From positions 1-64,000 of the forward strand of contig NZ_JBBKTX010000009.1 in the NCBI RefSeq assembly GCF_044962685.1: 64,000 nt of DNA, read 5' to 3'. This stretch comes from Oceanobacter antarcticus (GTDB lineage Bacteria > Pseudomonadota > Gammaproteobacteria > Pseudomonadales > Oceanobacteraceae). This document shows, piece by piece, positions 7,384-16,145 of the stretch (positions are counted from its first letter, which is position 1; every line of letters begins with the position of its first letter). Under the pieces are notes generated by a model that was not told the origin of the DNA, did no database searches, and saw only the letters and a program-made list of their open reading frames with translations. Both the position numbers and the translations under genes were made by a program.

Positions 7384-8790
7384 TTAGCTGAAGACTACCT
7401 GGATATTGGTGTTGGCTAGCAAGCCTTCCTTGCCGAACTCTACACCTATGCCAGAGCTCTTTATACCGCCAAACGGAGCGTTCGGCTGGATCGCGCCGTG
7501 TTTGTTGATCCAGACTGAACCGCACTCCATTCGGAAAGCAATGTTTTTGGCGGCATTAATATCAGTACTCCAGACTGATCCACCCAAACCTGTCGGATTA
7601 TCATTGGCAGCGGCAATAGCATCATTAATATCACTGTAAGGAATGATAGGTAAGGCTGGTCCAAATTGTTCTTCACGTACCAGCGGGTCATTCGGGTTGC
7701 TGGTGGCAATCAGGGTGACCGGGAAAAACAGCGTATTGTTATCACTCACCGGACCGCCGGTCAGCAGCTTTCCACCCTGATTGACGGAATCCTTTACCAG
7801 TTGATTCACCTTATTGAACTGCATCCGATTCTGGATGGGGCCAAGCTCGCTGTCCTGGTGGAAGCCGTCACCTACGGTAACGGTGCTGGCAAACTCTGCC
7901 AATGCCGTGCACACCTTGCTATAAATGGACTCGTGGACGTACAGACGTTTCAGTGCGGCACAGGTTTGGCCATTATTGAGAAAGGCCCCCCAGAACAGCC
8001 CTGGCGCAATCTCTGTAGGGTCGGAATCAGGCAACACGATACCTGCATCGTTACCTCCCAGTTCCAAGGTCAGTCGCTTCAGGGTTTCAGCTGACGATGA
8101 CATGACTTTTTTGCCAGTTTCAATACTGCCAGTAAATACAATTTTACCTATCTGTTCATGAGCGGACATTGCGGCACCTAACTCATCACCGCCGGTAATA
8201 CTATTTACGACACCGGCTGGCAGAACTTCGTTCATCAGCTCGATCATCCTTAGAGTCGATAAAGGTGTGAGTGGTGATGGCTTGCAAACTACGGTGTTAC
8301 CTGAGCGAATGGCTGGAATAATGTGCCAGACGGCAATCATCAATGGCCAATTCCATGGGGTGATCGAACCGATAACGCCGATGGGTTTACGGTGCATTTC
8401 AACCTTGCCAGTTTCATCATCCTGCAGCACTTCTACAGGCATCTCCAACGATGCAGTGTACTGTGTCCAAGCGATGGCACCGCCCACTTCAAACATGGAG
8501 CCAGTGCCCTGCATTGGTTTGCCTTGTTCGGACGTTAGAATAGTTGCCAGCTCTTGATGGTGCTCTTCAAGCTTGGTTGCAATAGCTTGGCAATACTGTT
8601 GGCGTTGCTGGTCTTCAATAGCTGACCAGACAGGAAAGGCCGCATGAGCAGCGGCAACTGCTTGCTCTAGGATGGTTGTATCTGCCTTTGGGGCATGGCC
8701 CGCTATTTCTGTCGTGGATGGGTTAAAAACCTGGAAGCTTGCGCTGATGTCGGCAGGAATGCCGTTAATGTAGTTATCGAAACGATACAT
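7384..8790 (-). CDS. styD: Aldehyde dehydrogenase, probable phenylacetaldehyde dehydrogenase (StyD role)
   Basis: NAD(P)-dependent aldehyde oxidation, here most likely phenylacetaldehyde to phenylacetate, closing the side-chain pathway. The 468 residues carry the family motifs: TPWNWPL near 145, the Rossmann turn FTGSIETGKKV near 220, the general base in LELGGNDAGIVL near 245, and catalytic Cys in NNGQTCAALKR near 280. It is shorter than the ~499-residue FeaB/PadA type and looks like a different clade, so the substrate is inferred from context. It lies 160 bp downstream of the FeaR-like regulator on the same strand and is separated from styABC by the styA promoter. No StyR box is seen before it. 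Confidence 0.8.
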   Translation of the reverse strand: MYRFDNYINGIPADISASFQVFNPSTTEIAGHAPKADTTILEQAVAAAHAAFPVWSAIEDQQRQQYCQAIATKLEEHHQELATILTSEQGKPMQGTGSMFEVGGAIAWTQYTASLEMPVEVLQDDETGKVEMHRKPIGVIGSITPWNWPLMIAVWHIIPAIRSGNTVVCKPSPLTPLSTLRMIELMNEVLPAGVVNSITGGDELGAAMSAHEQIGKIVFTGSIETGKKVMSSSAETLKRLTLELGGNDAGIVLPDSDPTEIAPGLFWGAFLNNGQTCAALKRLYVHESIYSKVCTALAEFASTVTVGDGFHQDSELGPIQNRMQFNKVNQLVKDSVNQGGKLLTGGPVSDNNTLFFPVTLIATSNPNDPLVREEQFGPALPIIPYSDINDAIAAANDNPTGLGGSVWSTDINAAKNIAFRMECGSVWINKHGAIQPNAPFGGIKSSGIGVEFGKEGLLANTNIQVVFS

Positions 8791-8951
8791 AAGCTTTCTC
8801 TTTTTATTGGGTTGTATATGTTCGATCGTTCGCTGTGGTTGTAAGCGACAGTGTCACCCTGTTTATAGCAAGAATACTGTGTGGCTAATACTAGTTTGGC
8901 AGTGGTGCGAAACCAACTGGCGAAAACAACCAATCAATTGCCGCCAAAGTA

Positions 8952-9872
8952 TTAGTCGGGGCGGTAGCGCTTACGGTAGGCTGCTGGCGTCAGACCAAAA
9001 CGGTGCTTGAATCGAGTGCAGAAATGGCTGCTATCTACAAAACCAAAGCTGTAACCAACGGCAGCGATTTTTTCAACATGAATGGCTGTTCTCAACTCTC
9101 GAGCACAAAAATCCAGTCGACGATTTCGAATATAAGTCTTTACACCTCCATGTTCTGTAAACAGCCGATACAGGGATCGCTGGGAGAGGCCTGCCTCGGT
9201 GGCGATACATGCCGGAGTCAGGGTCGCATCAGTAAGATGTGCGTCAATCAGACGCTGAAGTTTGTCAAATTGACGCGCCTGAACGTAATTGCCAGGGAAT
9301 TTTTCTCTTTGTAGTGGGGTCAGCAAAGAACTGATTGCATCTAGAAAAGCGTCGCTTTCCAGCATGTTCAAAGAGGGGTTTTGTCCCAGCTCCTGCATTA
9401 GGCTATTGGCCAGCCGGGTCATGGGAAGCTGCGCATGCAGCCGTTTTGCTGTAGGCAGGGGGTGATTGTGTTGATTCTGATTGCTGATGTTGCGAGGCAA
9501 AATGAGCGAAATTTGCTGAGACTGATTCGTGAATACCAGTTCAAATGGCAGGCGACTGTCTAGCAGATAGATATCACCGCAAGCGAGTTCACTACGGTTG
9601 TCGGCCTGTTGTATCTGGGCGCAACCGTTCAGCTGGAACACCATAAAATAATGGTCGTTTAAGTCTTCCTGAATATCGGCGTCCGTTCGGAATAGGCGGC
9701 AGTGCTGGGTTTGCACATGACTGAATTTGAGGCTGCCACTGTAATACCCCTTGATGGTACCGCTGAATGGTTCGCCCGCAGGTTCGGCCTGAAAGCGACC
9801 GCAGATGTTGTTAATATCATTCAACCAATGGTCAAACTGTTCGGACGTGTGGGCTTGGGTGGTCATATTCAT
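8952..9872 (-). CDS. feaR: FeaR-like AraC-family regulator
   Basis: Activator of an aromatic-aldehyde dehydrogenase gene; E. coli FeaR controls feaB and tynA. The N-terminal sensing domain has NNICGRF, then VFQLNGCAQIQQ and SQQISLILPR. The C-terminal pair of helix-turn-helix motifs reads YIRNRRLDFCARELR and VGYSFGFVDSSHFCTRFKHR. These resemble E. coli FeaR along the whole length as I remember it. The open frame extends to 9986, but ATG 9872 has AGGAG seven bases upstream and gives 306 residues, matching FeaR (about 301). It is followed by styD on the same strand, so it probably regulates that gene. Confidence 0.88.
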   Translation of the reverse strand: MNMTTQAHTSEQFDHWLNDINNICGRFQAEPAGEPFSGTIKGYYSGSLKFSHVQTQHCRLFRTDADIQEDLNDHYFMVFQLNGCAQIQQADNRSELACGDIYLLDSRLPFELVFTNQSQQISLILPRNISNQNQHNHPLPTAKRLHAQLPMTRLANSLMQELGQNPSLNMLESDAFLDAISSLLTPLQREKFPGNYVQARQFDKLQRLIDAHLTDATLTPACIATEAGLSQRSLYRLFTEHGGVKTYIRNRRLDFCARELRTAIHVEKIAAVGYSFGFVDSSHFCTRFKHRFGLTPAAYRKRYRPD

Positions 9873-10020
9873 TTGCACACTCCTAAGTGGTGATTGTGCT
9901 GGGGCGTTGCAGGGGTTAATAAATCCCTCAAGCTGCGGAAATTGAATTTTCCGATACCTTAGGGGTGGATGTATTAACACCTTCAACTCCTAGTTCGTTC
10001 TTTGCGATTGATGAGCTAAA

Positions 10021-10285
10021 GGGGGCATCTATTTAATCCTGCACGGCTCTGCGCGAGTGTTGCCGTTGTTCAGGGCAAGGCGGCGAATGCAGCGAAAGGA
10101 CACGTCCTTTTCACATTCGTCAACACCGCACTGGACGGCGGCAACCTGCGCCCTGCGGGGGCTGCCGGATGATCTCGACTCTGTGTCGCCGACGTTTGAC
10201 TTGACCCGTCAGGCCTGCAAGTCGGCTTCGTGATTCGGAACCATCCGGTAGCCCAGAGTGAGCACCGGATTAAATAGATGTCCCC
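10021..10285 (+). mobile_element. MITE-like element, copy B (265 bp), upstream of feaR
   Basis: Left end GGGGGCATCTATTTAATCC (one change from copy C) and right end GGATTAAATAGATGTCCCC. It is flanked by TAAA at 10017-10020 and 10286-10289. It has the same orientation as copy C and is inverted relative to copy A. It sits about 150 bp upstream of the feaR start and may separate feaR from its original promoter. The 83-codon antisense frame inside shares its translation with the frame in copy A; I treat it as a by-product of element similarity. Confidence 0.85.
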
Positions 10286-10289
10286 TAAA

Positions 10290-10900
10290 GATACTGGAGG
10301 TAGAGTTTTATTTTTTATCACATGGTTAAAATAGTTTTTTTCATTTCAAGTATCAAGGCTTGAAGGGACGAAAATCTCTTCAGGGCTGCTCTCGGTAATC
10401 CCTCATCTCTGATAGACGTTATTTTTGCATTTTAAATGGCCAGAATAAATGCCCTTTCGCCTGGTTTCGGTGTTTTTCATTAAGTGCTCGGTTGGTCTCT
10501 GTCTGTAGGTCATTAAAAATAGATACTAAAGTTTATTGTTTTTATGGTGTTTTGCGTTCTATTCTGTTGCAGCGAAGAAGCTAGGTGCAATTGCTAGCTG
10601 GATCGGATAATAATAACAGCAGCAGCGAGAGCAGAAAAATTATGTAGATACTTTCTGTACCAATGAAACGATGGTAGTGCATTTTCTCATCAAAGAAACA
10701 TTGATGGTTGGATTTTACAGTTCAGTGGCGAAAAAGTTGATTTATAAATATGGAATTACGGTCGGTGCTGTAAATTGTCGAGAATGAATCATAGGGATCA
10801 CTTAGAGGACGGATTTTTTTGATATTACGCCGGTCTATCTGGTTGTAACAATTCTAGGGTTTATGATTAATTCTTAAATCATATTTTTCAGTGGAGGTGG
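10290..10900. other. AT-rich intergenic stretch, no gene seen
   Basis: About 610 bases between element copy B and the EthD-like gene. No open frame with a plausible start or ribosome site, no clear terminator and no StyR box were found. It is much richer in A and T than the core genes further right, as is the following small gene, which fits acquired DNA. Confidence 0.5.
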
Positions 10901-11218
10901 GTGATTAAGGTTGGCCTAATGAATAGGAGTTATGATGGTGCAATTTCAAATTATGAATACTATCGAGAGCGCCACATGTTACTGGTGAGATCATTAATGG
11001 GAAAAACACTGCTTAGACAAGAGATAGGTGTTGGAATTAGTGGATGCCCATCTGGTGATTTGGCACCTTGCCTTGTTATTGGTTGTATTTACTTTTTATC
11101 AATCGAAGATTTTCAGAAGGTTTTTTCTGGTTGTGGTGATAAAATATTTAATGATATTTCGAATTATACCAATATGAAGCCACTGATTCAGGTAAGTGAT
11201 TTTGATCGTTTTCTGTGA
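10901..11218 (+). CDS. EthD-like small protein
   Basis: A 105-residue protein resembling the EthD family (dimeric alpha/beta-barrel fold). It starts MIKVGLMNRS, then has YYRERHMLLVRSLMG, corresponding to the usual YYxxxHxPLV region, and ends with DISNYTNMKPLIQVSDF, like the NYTNxxPxxQxSE tail of the family. EthD proteins accompany oxidative degradation pathways, but their catalytic role is unclear. The GTG start has GGAGG three bases upstream, which is close; ATG 10919 is an alternative but would lose the conserved N-terminus. The gene is AT-rich. Its link to styrene metabolism is by position only. Confidence 0.65.
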   Translation: MIKVGLMNRSYDGAISNYEYYRERHMLLVRSLMGKTLLRQEIGVGISGCPSGDLAPCLVIGCIYFLSIEDFQKVFSGCGDKIFNDISNYTNMKPLIQVSDFDRFL

Positions 11219-11459
11219 GCGGTTGAGATTTTTGGTAATTTATAAGTAAAAATTTATTGAGTTTTCTGGAGGTGGTTGCGGCAATTGATCAATGTTATTC
11301 CTTTTTTATTTGGTGGGCTTGAGTTATGGAAATAATGCCTGGTGTGTCTTGATTTATCCAAATAATAATTAAATATTTACTAGAAATTACGATCAATTTA
11401 AAGACTGGTTGTCAACCGGCGGCCAATAAACTCTTGAATAAAAAAACCGGAGAACTGAT

Positions 11460-12116
11460 ATGAACAACACAAAACCTCTAGCAGGGCTCGTGATTATAGC
11501 TATCCTAGGTATATCCATGACTGCTAGGGCAGAGAATTCACGCTGGGGAGGCTATTTGGGTGCTGCCTACGTAAGTTTTGATACTGACGTCACTGCTTAT
11601 GCCGGTGGAATAGAAGTGTCGGGGGGGAATGCTGACACAACCAATAACATCGGTTTGGCGTTTGGTGTCACTTACGACATATCGCCGCAATGGGTTGCCA
11701 AGCTGGCATTAGGCCTTCCTATGACGACCAAGTTGACCGGGGTGGGAGCGCTGGAATCTGCCGGCGAATTGGGCAAAGTCAGCTATGGTCCGGCCATTCT
11801 ATCGGTAAGTCACTATTTTAATACTAATAGTATGGTAAAACCTTACCTTGGTGTTGGTTATAATTATACCCTGATTACAGATACTGAAGACGGTTTTATA
11901 TCTGAGTTTGAGGTGAATGATGCGACTGGAGCAGTTTTAGTCGCTGGTTTGAAAGCGATGATTAGCAATAGGCTTGAGCTGATTATAGATATTAACAAGG
12001 TGTTTCTTAAAACCACTGCAACAGGTACTTTGCCTGCCATGGGGGGAGCAAGAGCCGATGCTGATATTCGTTTGAATCCGACAATTACGACTGTCGGGCT
12101 GAGAACTCATTTCTGA
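11460..12116 (+). CDS. OmpW/AlkL-like outer-membrane protein
   Basis: A 218-residue protein with a signal peptide (positively charged start, hydrophobic stretch, cleavage after TARA near residue 24). The rest is beta-barrel-like, with LGAAYVSFDTDV, LAFGVTYDISPQWVAKLALGLPM, YLGVGYNYTL and a final aromatic residue (THF). This fits the OmpW family, whose members include AlkL and other hydrophobic-substrate channels. GGAGAA precedes the ATG. The 241-bp gap before it is AT-rich and shows no other gene. It may carry styrene or other hydrophobic compounds across the outer membrane. That role is inference. Confidence 0.8.
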   Translation: MNNTKPLAGLVIIAILGISMTARAENSRWGGYLGAAYVSFDTDVTAYAGGIEVSGGNADTTNNIGLAFGVTYDISPQWVAKLALGLPMTTKLTGVGALESAGELGKVSYGPAILSVSHYFNTNSMVKPYLGVGYNYTLITDTEDGFISEFEVNDATGAVLVAGLKAMISNRLELIIDINKVFLKTTATGTLPAMGGARADADIRLNPTITTVGLRTHF

Positions 12117-12242
12117 AATCTGGCTTCATTCCCTGAGGACGTCTCGGAGTGTAGGACTCATGCTCTTCCATTCAAGTGCGCTTCTCAGTCCCTTAATAAT
12201 AAGCGGATGAAGGGGAACTGTTCTGATGACTTAATGATTCCG

Positions 12243-12285
12243 GACACTCTTCAGGGGCAAGCCTGCTACCTTGGGAGTGTCTTTT
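12243..12285 (+). terminator. Possible terminator after the OmpW-like gene
   Basis: GACACTC (12243-12249) pairs with GAGTGTC (12275-12281), followed by TTTT. The long loop contains a further short pairing (CAGG/CCTG). It lies about 130 bp past the stop and just before the convergent deacetylase gene. The long loop lowers confidence. Confidence 0.45.
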
Positions 12286-12311
12286 GATTGAATATACTCA
12301 AGTCATAAACT

Positions 12312-13271
12312 CTACTCCTTTGCCAATCCGACGACAGAATCTTTTCCTTGAGTTTGCAGCATGGCGGCAATAAACAGCGTTGCCGACCGTGCCAGGGCGT
12401 TGAGGTCGTAGCCACCTTCCAGAATGGCGAGCCATGGGATGTTGCGGCTCTGGCACTGGTTGCAGATCCATTGGCTGATCCAGGCGTAGTCTTGCTCTTC
12501 GAAATTGAGTTCGGCCATAGGGTCGTCCTTGTGGGCATCAAAGCCAGCCGATACCAGGATAAGCTCTGGCGCAAAGCGCTTCAGTGCCGGTGCCCAGTGC
12601 TCTTCGACGCCTTGGCGGAAGTCTGTGCCGGTGGCACCTTGAGCCAGGTGGACATTAATCAGGTTGGTATATTTGTTTTGCTCATAGTGGGTGTAAGGGT
12701 AGAAGGGGTGTTGAAAGCTGGATAGCAGTAAAAAACGCTGGTCATTCTGCAATATATCGATGGTGCCATTACCTTGGTGGGCATCAAAATCCAAGATTGC
12801 GATGCGTTGCAGGTGATGAACGTCGGCGGCTCTGAGTGCGGCGATGGCGGTGTTGTTAAAAAAACAGAAGCCCATGGACTTGCCCCGTTCGGCATGATGT
12901 CCGGGTGGGCGGATCGCGGCAAACGCATTGCGATGTACGTTTTTTATGACGTCATCGAGAGCCTGCGTGGTGGTGCCCACAGAATAAAGCGCGGCTTCCA
13001 GGCTGCCTGAAGACATCAGGGTGTCTTCATCGATCATGATATGACCCTGTTCCGGCTGGATCAGATGCAATTCATTAACATAGGCTTTGTTGTGTGCCCG
13101 AAGAATATCAGGCAGGTGTGCGGATCGACCTTCGTGAATGGTCAGTTGATCCCACAAGCCTGTTTTGTGAAGAATTTGCTCCAGTGCCAGAATTCGGCTG
13201 GCATGTTCAGGGTGGTCTTCGCCTGTGTCATGGCCAAAGTGCTGGTGAAACGCGTAGTATCCTGTGCTCAT
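12312..13271 (-). CDS. Class II histone deacetylase-family protein
   Basis: Zinc-dependent deacetylase of the arginase/HDAC fold, acting on acetyl-lysine or small acyl-amides. The 319 residues contain the paired histidines RPPGHHAERGKSMGFCFFNN and the metal site LDFDAHQGNGT. They also contain LILVSAGFDAHKDDP (second metal Asp region) and the C-terminal EGGYDL. It is divergent from a Pat-like lysine acetyltransferase gene 77 bp away, which suggests a protein-acetylation switch. Alternative substrates are acetylpolyamines; the sequence alone does not decide. Confidence 0.88.
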   Translation of the reverse strand: MSTGYYAFHQHFGHDTGEDHPEHASRILALEQILHKTGLWDQLTIHEGRSAHLPDILRAHNKAYVNELHLIQPEQGHIMIDEDTLMSSGSLEAALYSVGTTTQALDDVIKNVHRNAFAAIRPPGHHAERGKSMGFCFFNNTAIAALRAADVHHLQRIAILDFDAHQGNGTIDILQNDQRFLLLSSFQHPFYPYTHYEQNKYTNLINVHLAQGATGTDFRQGVEEHWAPALKRFAPELILVSAGFDAHKDDPMAELNFEEQDYAWISQWICNQCQSRNIPWLAILEGGYDLNALARSATLFIAAMLQTQGKDSVVGLAKE

Positions 13272-13348
13272 AAAGACATATTTCTGCTGTTTTTATCAGT
13301 GTATCTAGCCGTTACACTCAGGCCAACTCAACTAAAGGATCACAATAC

Positions 13349-16063
13349 ATGGGTACTCGTTCCCTCGAGTTGTTCTTTCGGCCCAAAGTGATTGCTGTGA
13401 TTGGTGCTTCCGAGCGTCCCGGCAGTGTCGGAGGAGCGATTGTTCGTAACCTGCTTAATGGTGAGTTTCCTGGCACCATTATTCCGATCAATACCCGTGG
13501 TTATACTCAGGTTTACGGGGTGCCTGCCCTGAGTCGGATCAGTCAATTGCAGGAAACCCCGGATCTGGCGATTATTTGCACGCCCGCAGAAACAGTGCCC
13601 AAGGTGCTGAAGCAGCTGCATGGCAAGGGGGTGGGAGCGGCGTTGTTACTGACCGGCGGCATCGCCAGAACCCGATCCTGGCAGTATCGTCCGGCATCGG
13701 ATCGTCTTGAGCAAGTCATTCAGCAAACCCGCATTCGTGTATTGGGGCCAGATTGTCTTGGATTGGTGGTGCCGTGGCGAAAACTTAATGCCAGTATGCT
13801 GCATGTTCCGGTGCGTGCCGGGAATATCGCCTATGTAGGTCAATCGGGAACCCTGGCCTCTGGCGTAATGGATTGGGCCTTTAGTCGTAACGTTGGATTC
13901 TCCCACGTCATGACCTTGGGGCGTAATCAGGATGTCAGTTTTTCGGATCTGATTGATTTTGTGGTGCAAGAACCTCACGTTAAAACGATTCTGGTACAGC
14001 TGGATGAAATCGGTTCTGGCAAGGCGCTGGTGCGCTCGCTACGTGCCGCATCACGTCACAAGCTGGTGTTGGCGGTAAAGAGTAACCGCTTTCAGGAAAA
14101 TCCACTGAACCGGATCGGTACTCCCAAGGGATTACGTAGCCGGGATGCTCTGATCGATGAAACCTTGGCACGAGCCGGTGTGCTGCGGGTAAACGATACC
14201 GATGAAATGTTCCACTGCGTGGATGCGCTCCGGCGGCAGCGGGAATCTTTTGGGCCAAGGCTGGCGGTAGTTGCCAATGGTCGTGGCCCGGCCATTCTGG
14301 CGCTGGATCGGCTGTTGCAAGACGGTGGGACACTGGCCAGCCTGTCTGACGAAACCCGTACTCACCTGCGTGGTTTGTTGCCGGAGTACGTCAAAACCGA
14401 TAACCCGCTGTTGCTGAATCCGGAGCTGCAACCGCAGCAGCTGGCGGCGGTTGCCAATACCCTGCTGGCAGACAAGCAGGTGGATGCCTTGCTGGTCATC
14501 TATATTCCCGGCCTCGGAACCGATGCGCTGGCCAATGCGCAAGCGTTGGTAAAAGTGGCCAAAAATTTCAACAAGAGTGTTATCACCAGCTGGATTGGTG
14601 AATTTTCGGTTGAAACATCACGGGATTTTTTTGACGAGCAAGGCTTGCCAACGTTCGATACCCCGGATAATGCCATTACGGCGTATATGTACATGGTGCG
14701 CCATCAGCTGACTCAGGAATTACTGAAAGAAACACCCGAAAGTCTGGAGATACCGATATCCAATGCTTATATGGATGTCGACAAGGAGATTCTCGATAAT
14801 CATCGGCCTGGTGACTATTTATGGCCGAATTATGCCTGGAAGCTGCTCAAGGCTTACGGCTTTGCGTTTGCGGAAAACCGCTATCGAACGTCATTGTCGG
14901 AGCTGCTGGAGGCGGCACCGGATATACCTGATCCGTGGGTGTTGCGGGTACATCACCGTGATTACCTTTATCCCTTTGCTTATGGACGTAATCCGCGAGA
15001 GCGGATGCGCAGTGTGGTACGGAATATCCAGTCGCTGGATGAGTTGATGGAAGGTGCGGAAAAGCTGGAGACTGAAATCGCCGAGCGTTTTCCAAAAAGC
15101 CCGGTACTGGGGTATACCGTTCAGACCATGCACCGAGCCCTCGATAATCTGCAGTTTTCATTTGGTATTGGTCGTGATGTCGAAATCGGACCTTATCTGT
15201 TTTTTGGCGGCGGCGGTACAACGGTTGATACCCTGGTTGACCGGCAGGTGGCGCTGCCGCCGTTAAATGCCAATCTGGCGGAAAAACTGATCAAACGCAG
15301 TCATTTCTACGCCGTGTTACAAGAACGCTCCGATAATATTGAGCGGGAGCTGGTGACGCTGGAGCGCTGGCTAGTGGCGCTATCGCATATTGCGCTGAAT
15401 CATCCATGGCTGGCCGCGTTGGAGGTGAATGCCATTCGGCAACGGGTCGGGCATTACATTGCCATTGGTATTGCGGGTGAAGTCGGCCATCCGGTCAAAA
15501 GTGCCATCATGCCTTATCCTAAAGAACTTGAGTCATCGTATCAGGGGCGCAGTGGTACGCATTATCAGGTGCGACCCATTCGGGCAGAGGATGAGCCGTT
15601 GCTGGAACGTTTTTATGGTGGTTTAAGCGCGGAATCATTACGACTGAGGTTTTTTGGCGCCCGTCGCCAGTTTGATCACAGCGAGTTGGCGCGTTTTACC
15701 CAAATTGACTACGACCGGGAAATGGCCTTCGTAGCCTGTATTGATGGCCGGTTAATGGGCGTGGTACGGGCCTGGATTGATCCGGATGATGTGGCGGGAG
15801 AGTATTCGGTTATTGTCGACGATCAATGCCGGGGCGAAGGTTTGGGTAAGCAACTTATGCAGATTATGATAAATTACCTGACTAATCGCGGTGTTCTGCA
15901 GATGTTCGGTACAGTGCTTCCACACAATCAGGGAATGTTGAATTTGAATCGACGTCTTGGCTTCACTCTTCGTCACAACCACGAAGAGGGCGTTGTCGAA
16001 GTGACCAAAAATCTGAATCCGCTAAAGTATGCCTGGCAACGAAATCGTATGTATCCGGCGTGA
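13349..16063 (+). CDS. Pat/PatZ-like protein acetyltransferase (NDP-forming acyl-CoA synthetase + GNAT fusion)
   Basis: The 904-residue protein matches the architecture of PatZ/YfiQ. A CoA-binding domain covers about 9-130 (VIGASERPGSVGGAIVRNL). Succinyl-CoA-ligase-like domains cover about 145-460 (GPDCLGLVVPWRKLNAS, AYVGQSGTLASG). A divergent ATP-grasp covers about 480-700, and a C-terminal GNAT about 725-890, with acetyl-CoA loop RGEGLGKQLM. The ligase half looks altered around the usual ATP-grasp lysine (WVLRVHHRDY), consistent with a sensor rather than an enzyme. Known homologues acetylate lysines such as that of acetyl-CoA synthetase. AAAGGATC precedes the ATG. Confidence 0.88.
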   Translation: MGTRSLELFFRPKVIAVIGASERPGSVGGAIVRNLLNGEFPGTIIPINTRGYTQVYGVPALSRISQLQETPDLAIICTPAETVPKVLKQLHGKGVGAALLLTGGIARTRSWQYRPASDRLEQVIQQTRIRVLGPDCLGLVVPWRKLNASMLHVPVRAGNIAYVGQSGTLASGVMDWAFSRNVGFSHVMTLGRNQDVSFSDLIDFVVQEPHVKTILVQLDEIGSGKALVRSLRAASRHKLVLAVKSNRFQENPLNRIGTPKGLRSRDALIDETLARAGVLRVNDTDEMFHCVDALRRQRESFGPRLAVVANGRGPAILALDRLLQDGGTLASLSDETRTHLRGLLPEYVKTDNPLLLNPELQPQQLAAVANTLLADKQVDALLVIYIPGLGTDALANAQALVKVAKNFNKSVITSWIGEFSVETSRDFFDEQGLPTFDTPDNAITAYMYMVRHQLTQELLKETPESLEIPISNAYMDVDKEILDNHRPGDYLWPNYAWKLLKAYGFAFAENRYRTSLSELLEAAPDIPDPWVLRVHHRDYLYPFAYGRNPRERMRSVVRNIQSLDELMEGAEKLETEIAERFPKSPVLGYTVQTMHRALDNLQFSFGIGRDVEIGPYLFFGGGGTTVDTLVDRQVALPPLNANLAEKLIKRSHFYAVLQERSDNIERELVTLERWLVALSHIALNHPWLAALEVNAIRQRVGHYIAIGIAGEVGHPVKSAIMPYPKELESSYQGRSGTHYQVRPIRAEDEPLLERFYGGLSAESLRLRFFGARRQFDHSELARFTQIDYDREMAFVACIDGRLMGVVRAWIDPDDVAGEYSVIVDDQCRGEGLGKQLMQIMINYLTNRGVLQMFGTVLPHNQGMLNLNRRLGFTLRHNHEEGVVEVTKNLNPLKYAWQRNRMYPA

Positions 16064-16145
16064 ACAACTTGGTACTATTCGGCAAAAATGAATCATCATA
16101 AGTGTAGTTTGTTGCTTGTGAGTTAATAAATAGCGAGGTTAACCT

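Noticed and set aside
10070..10321. 83-codon antisense frame in element copy B
   Set aside because: Same reason: the matching translation follows from the repeat itself and ends in a random tail.
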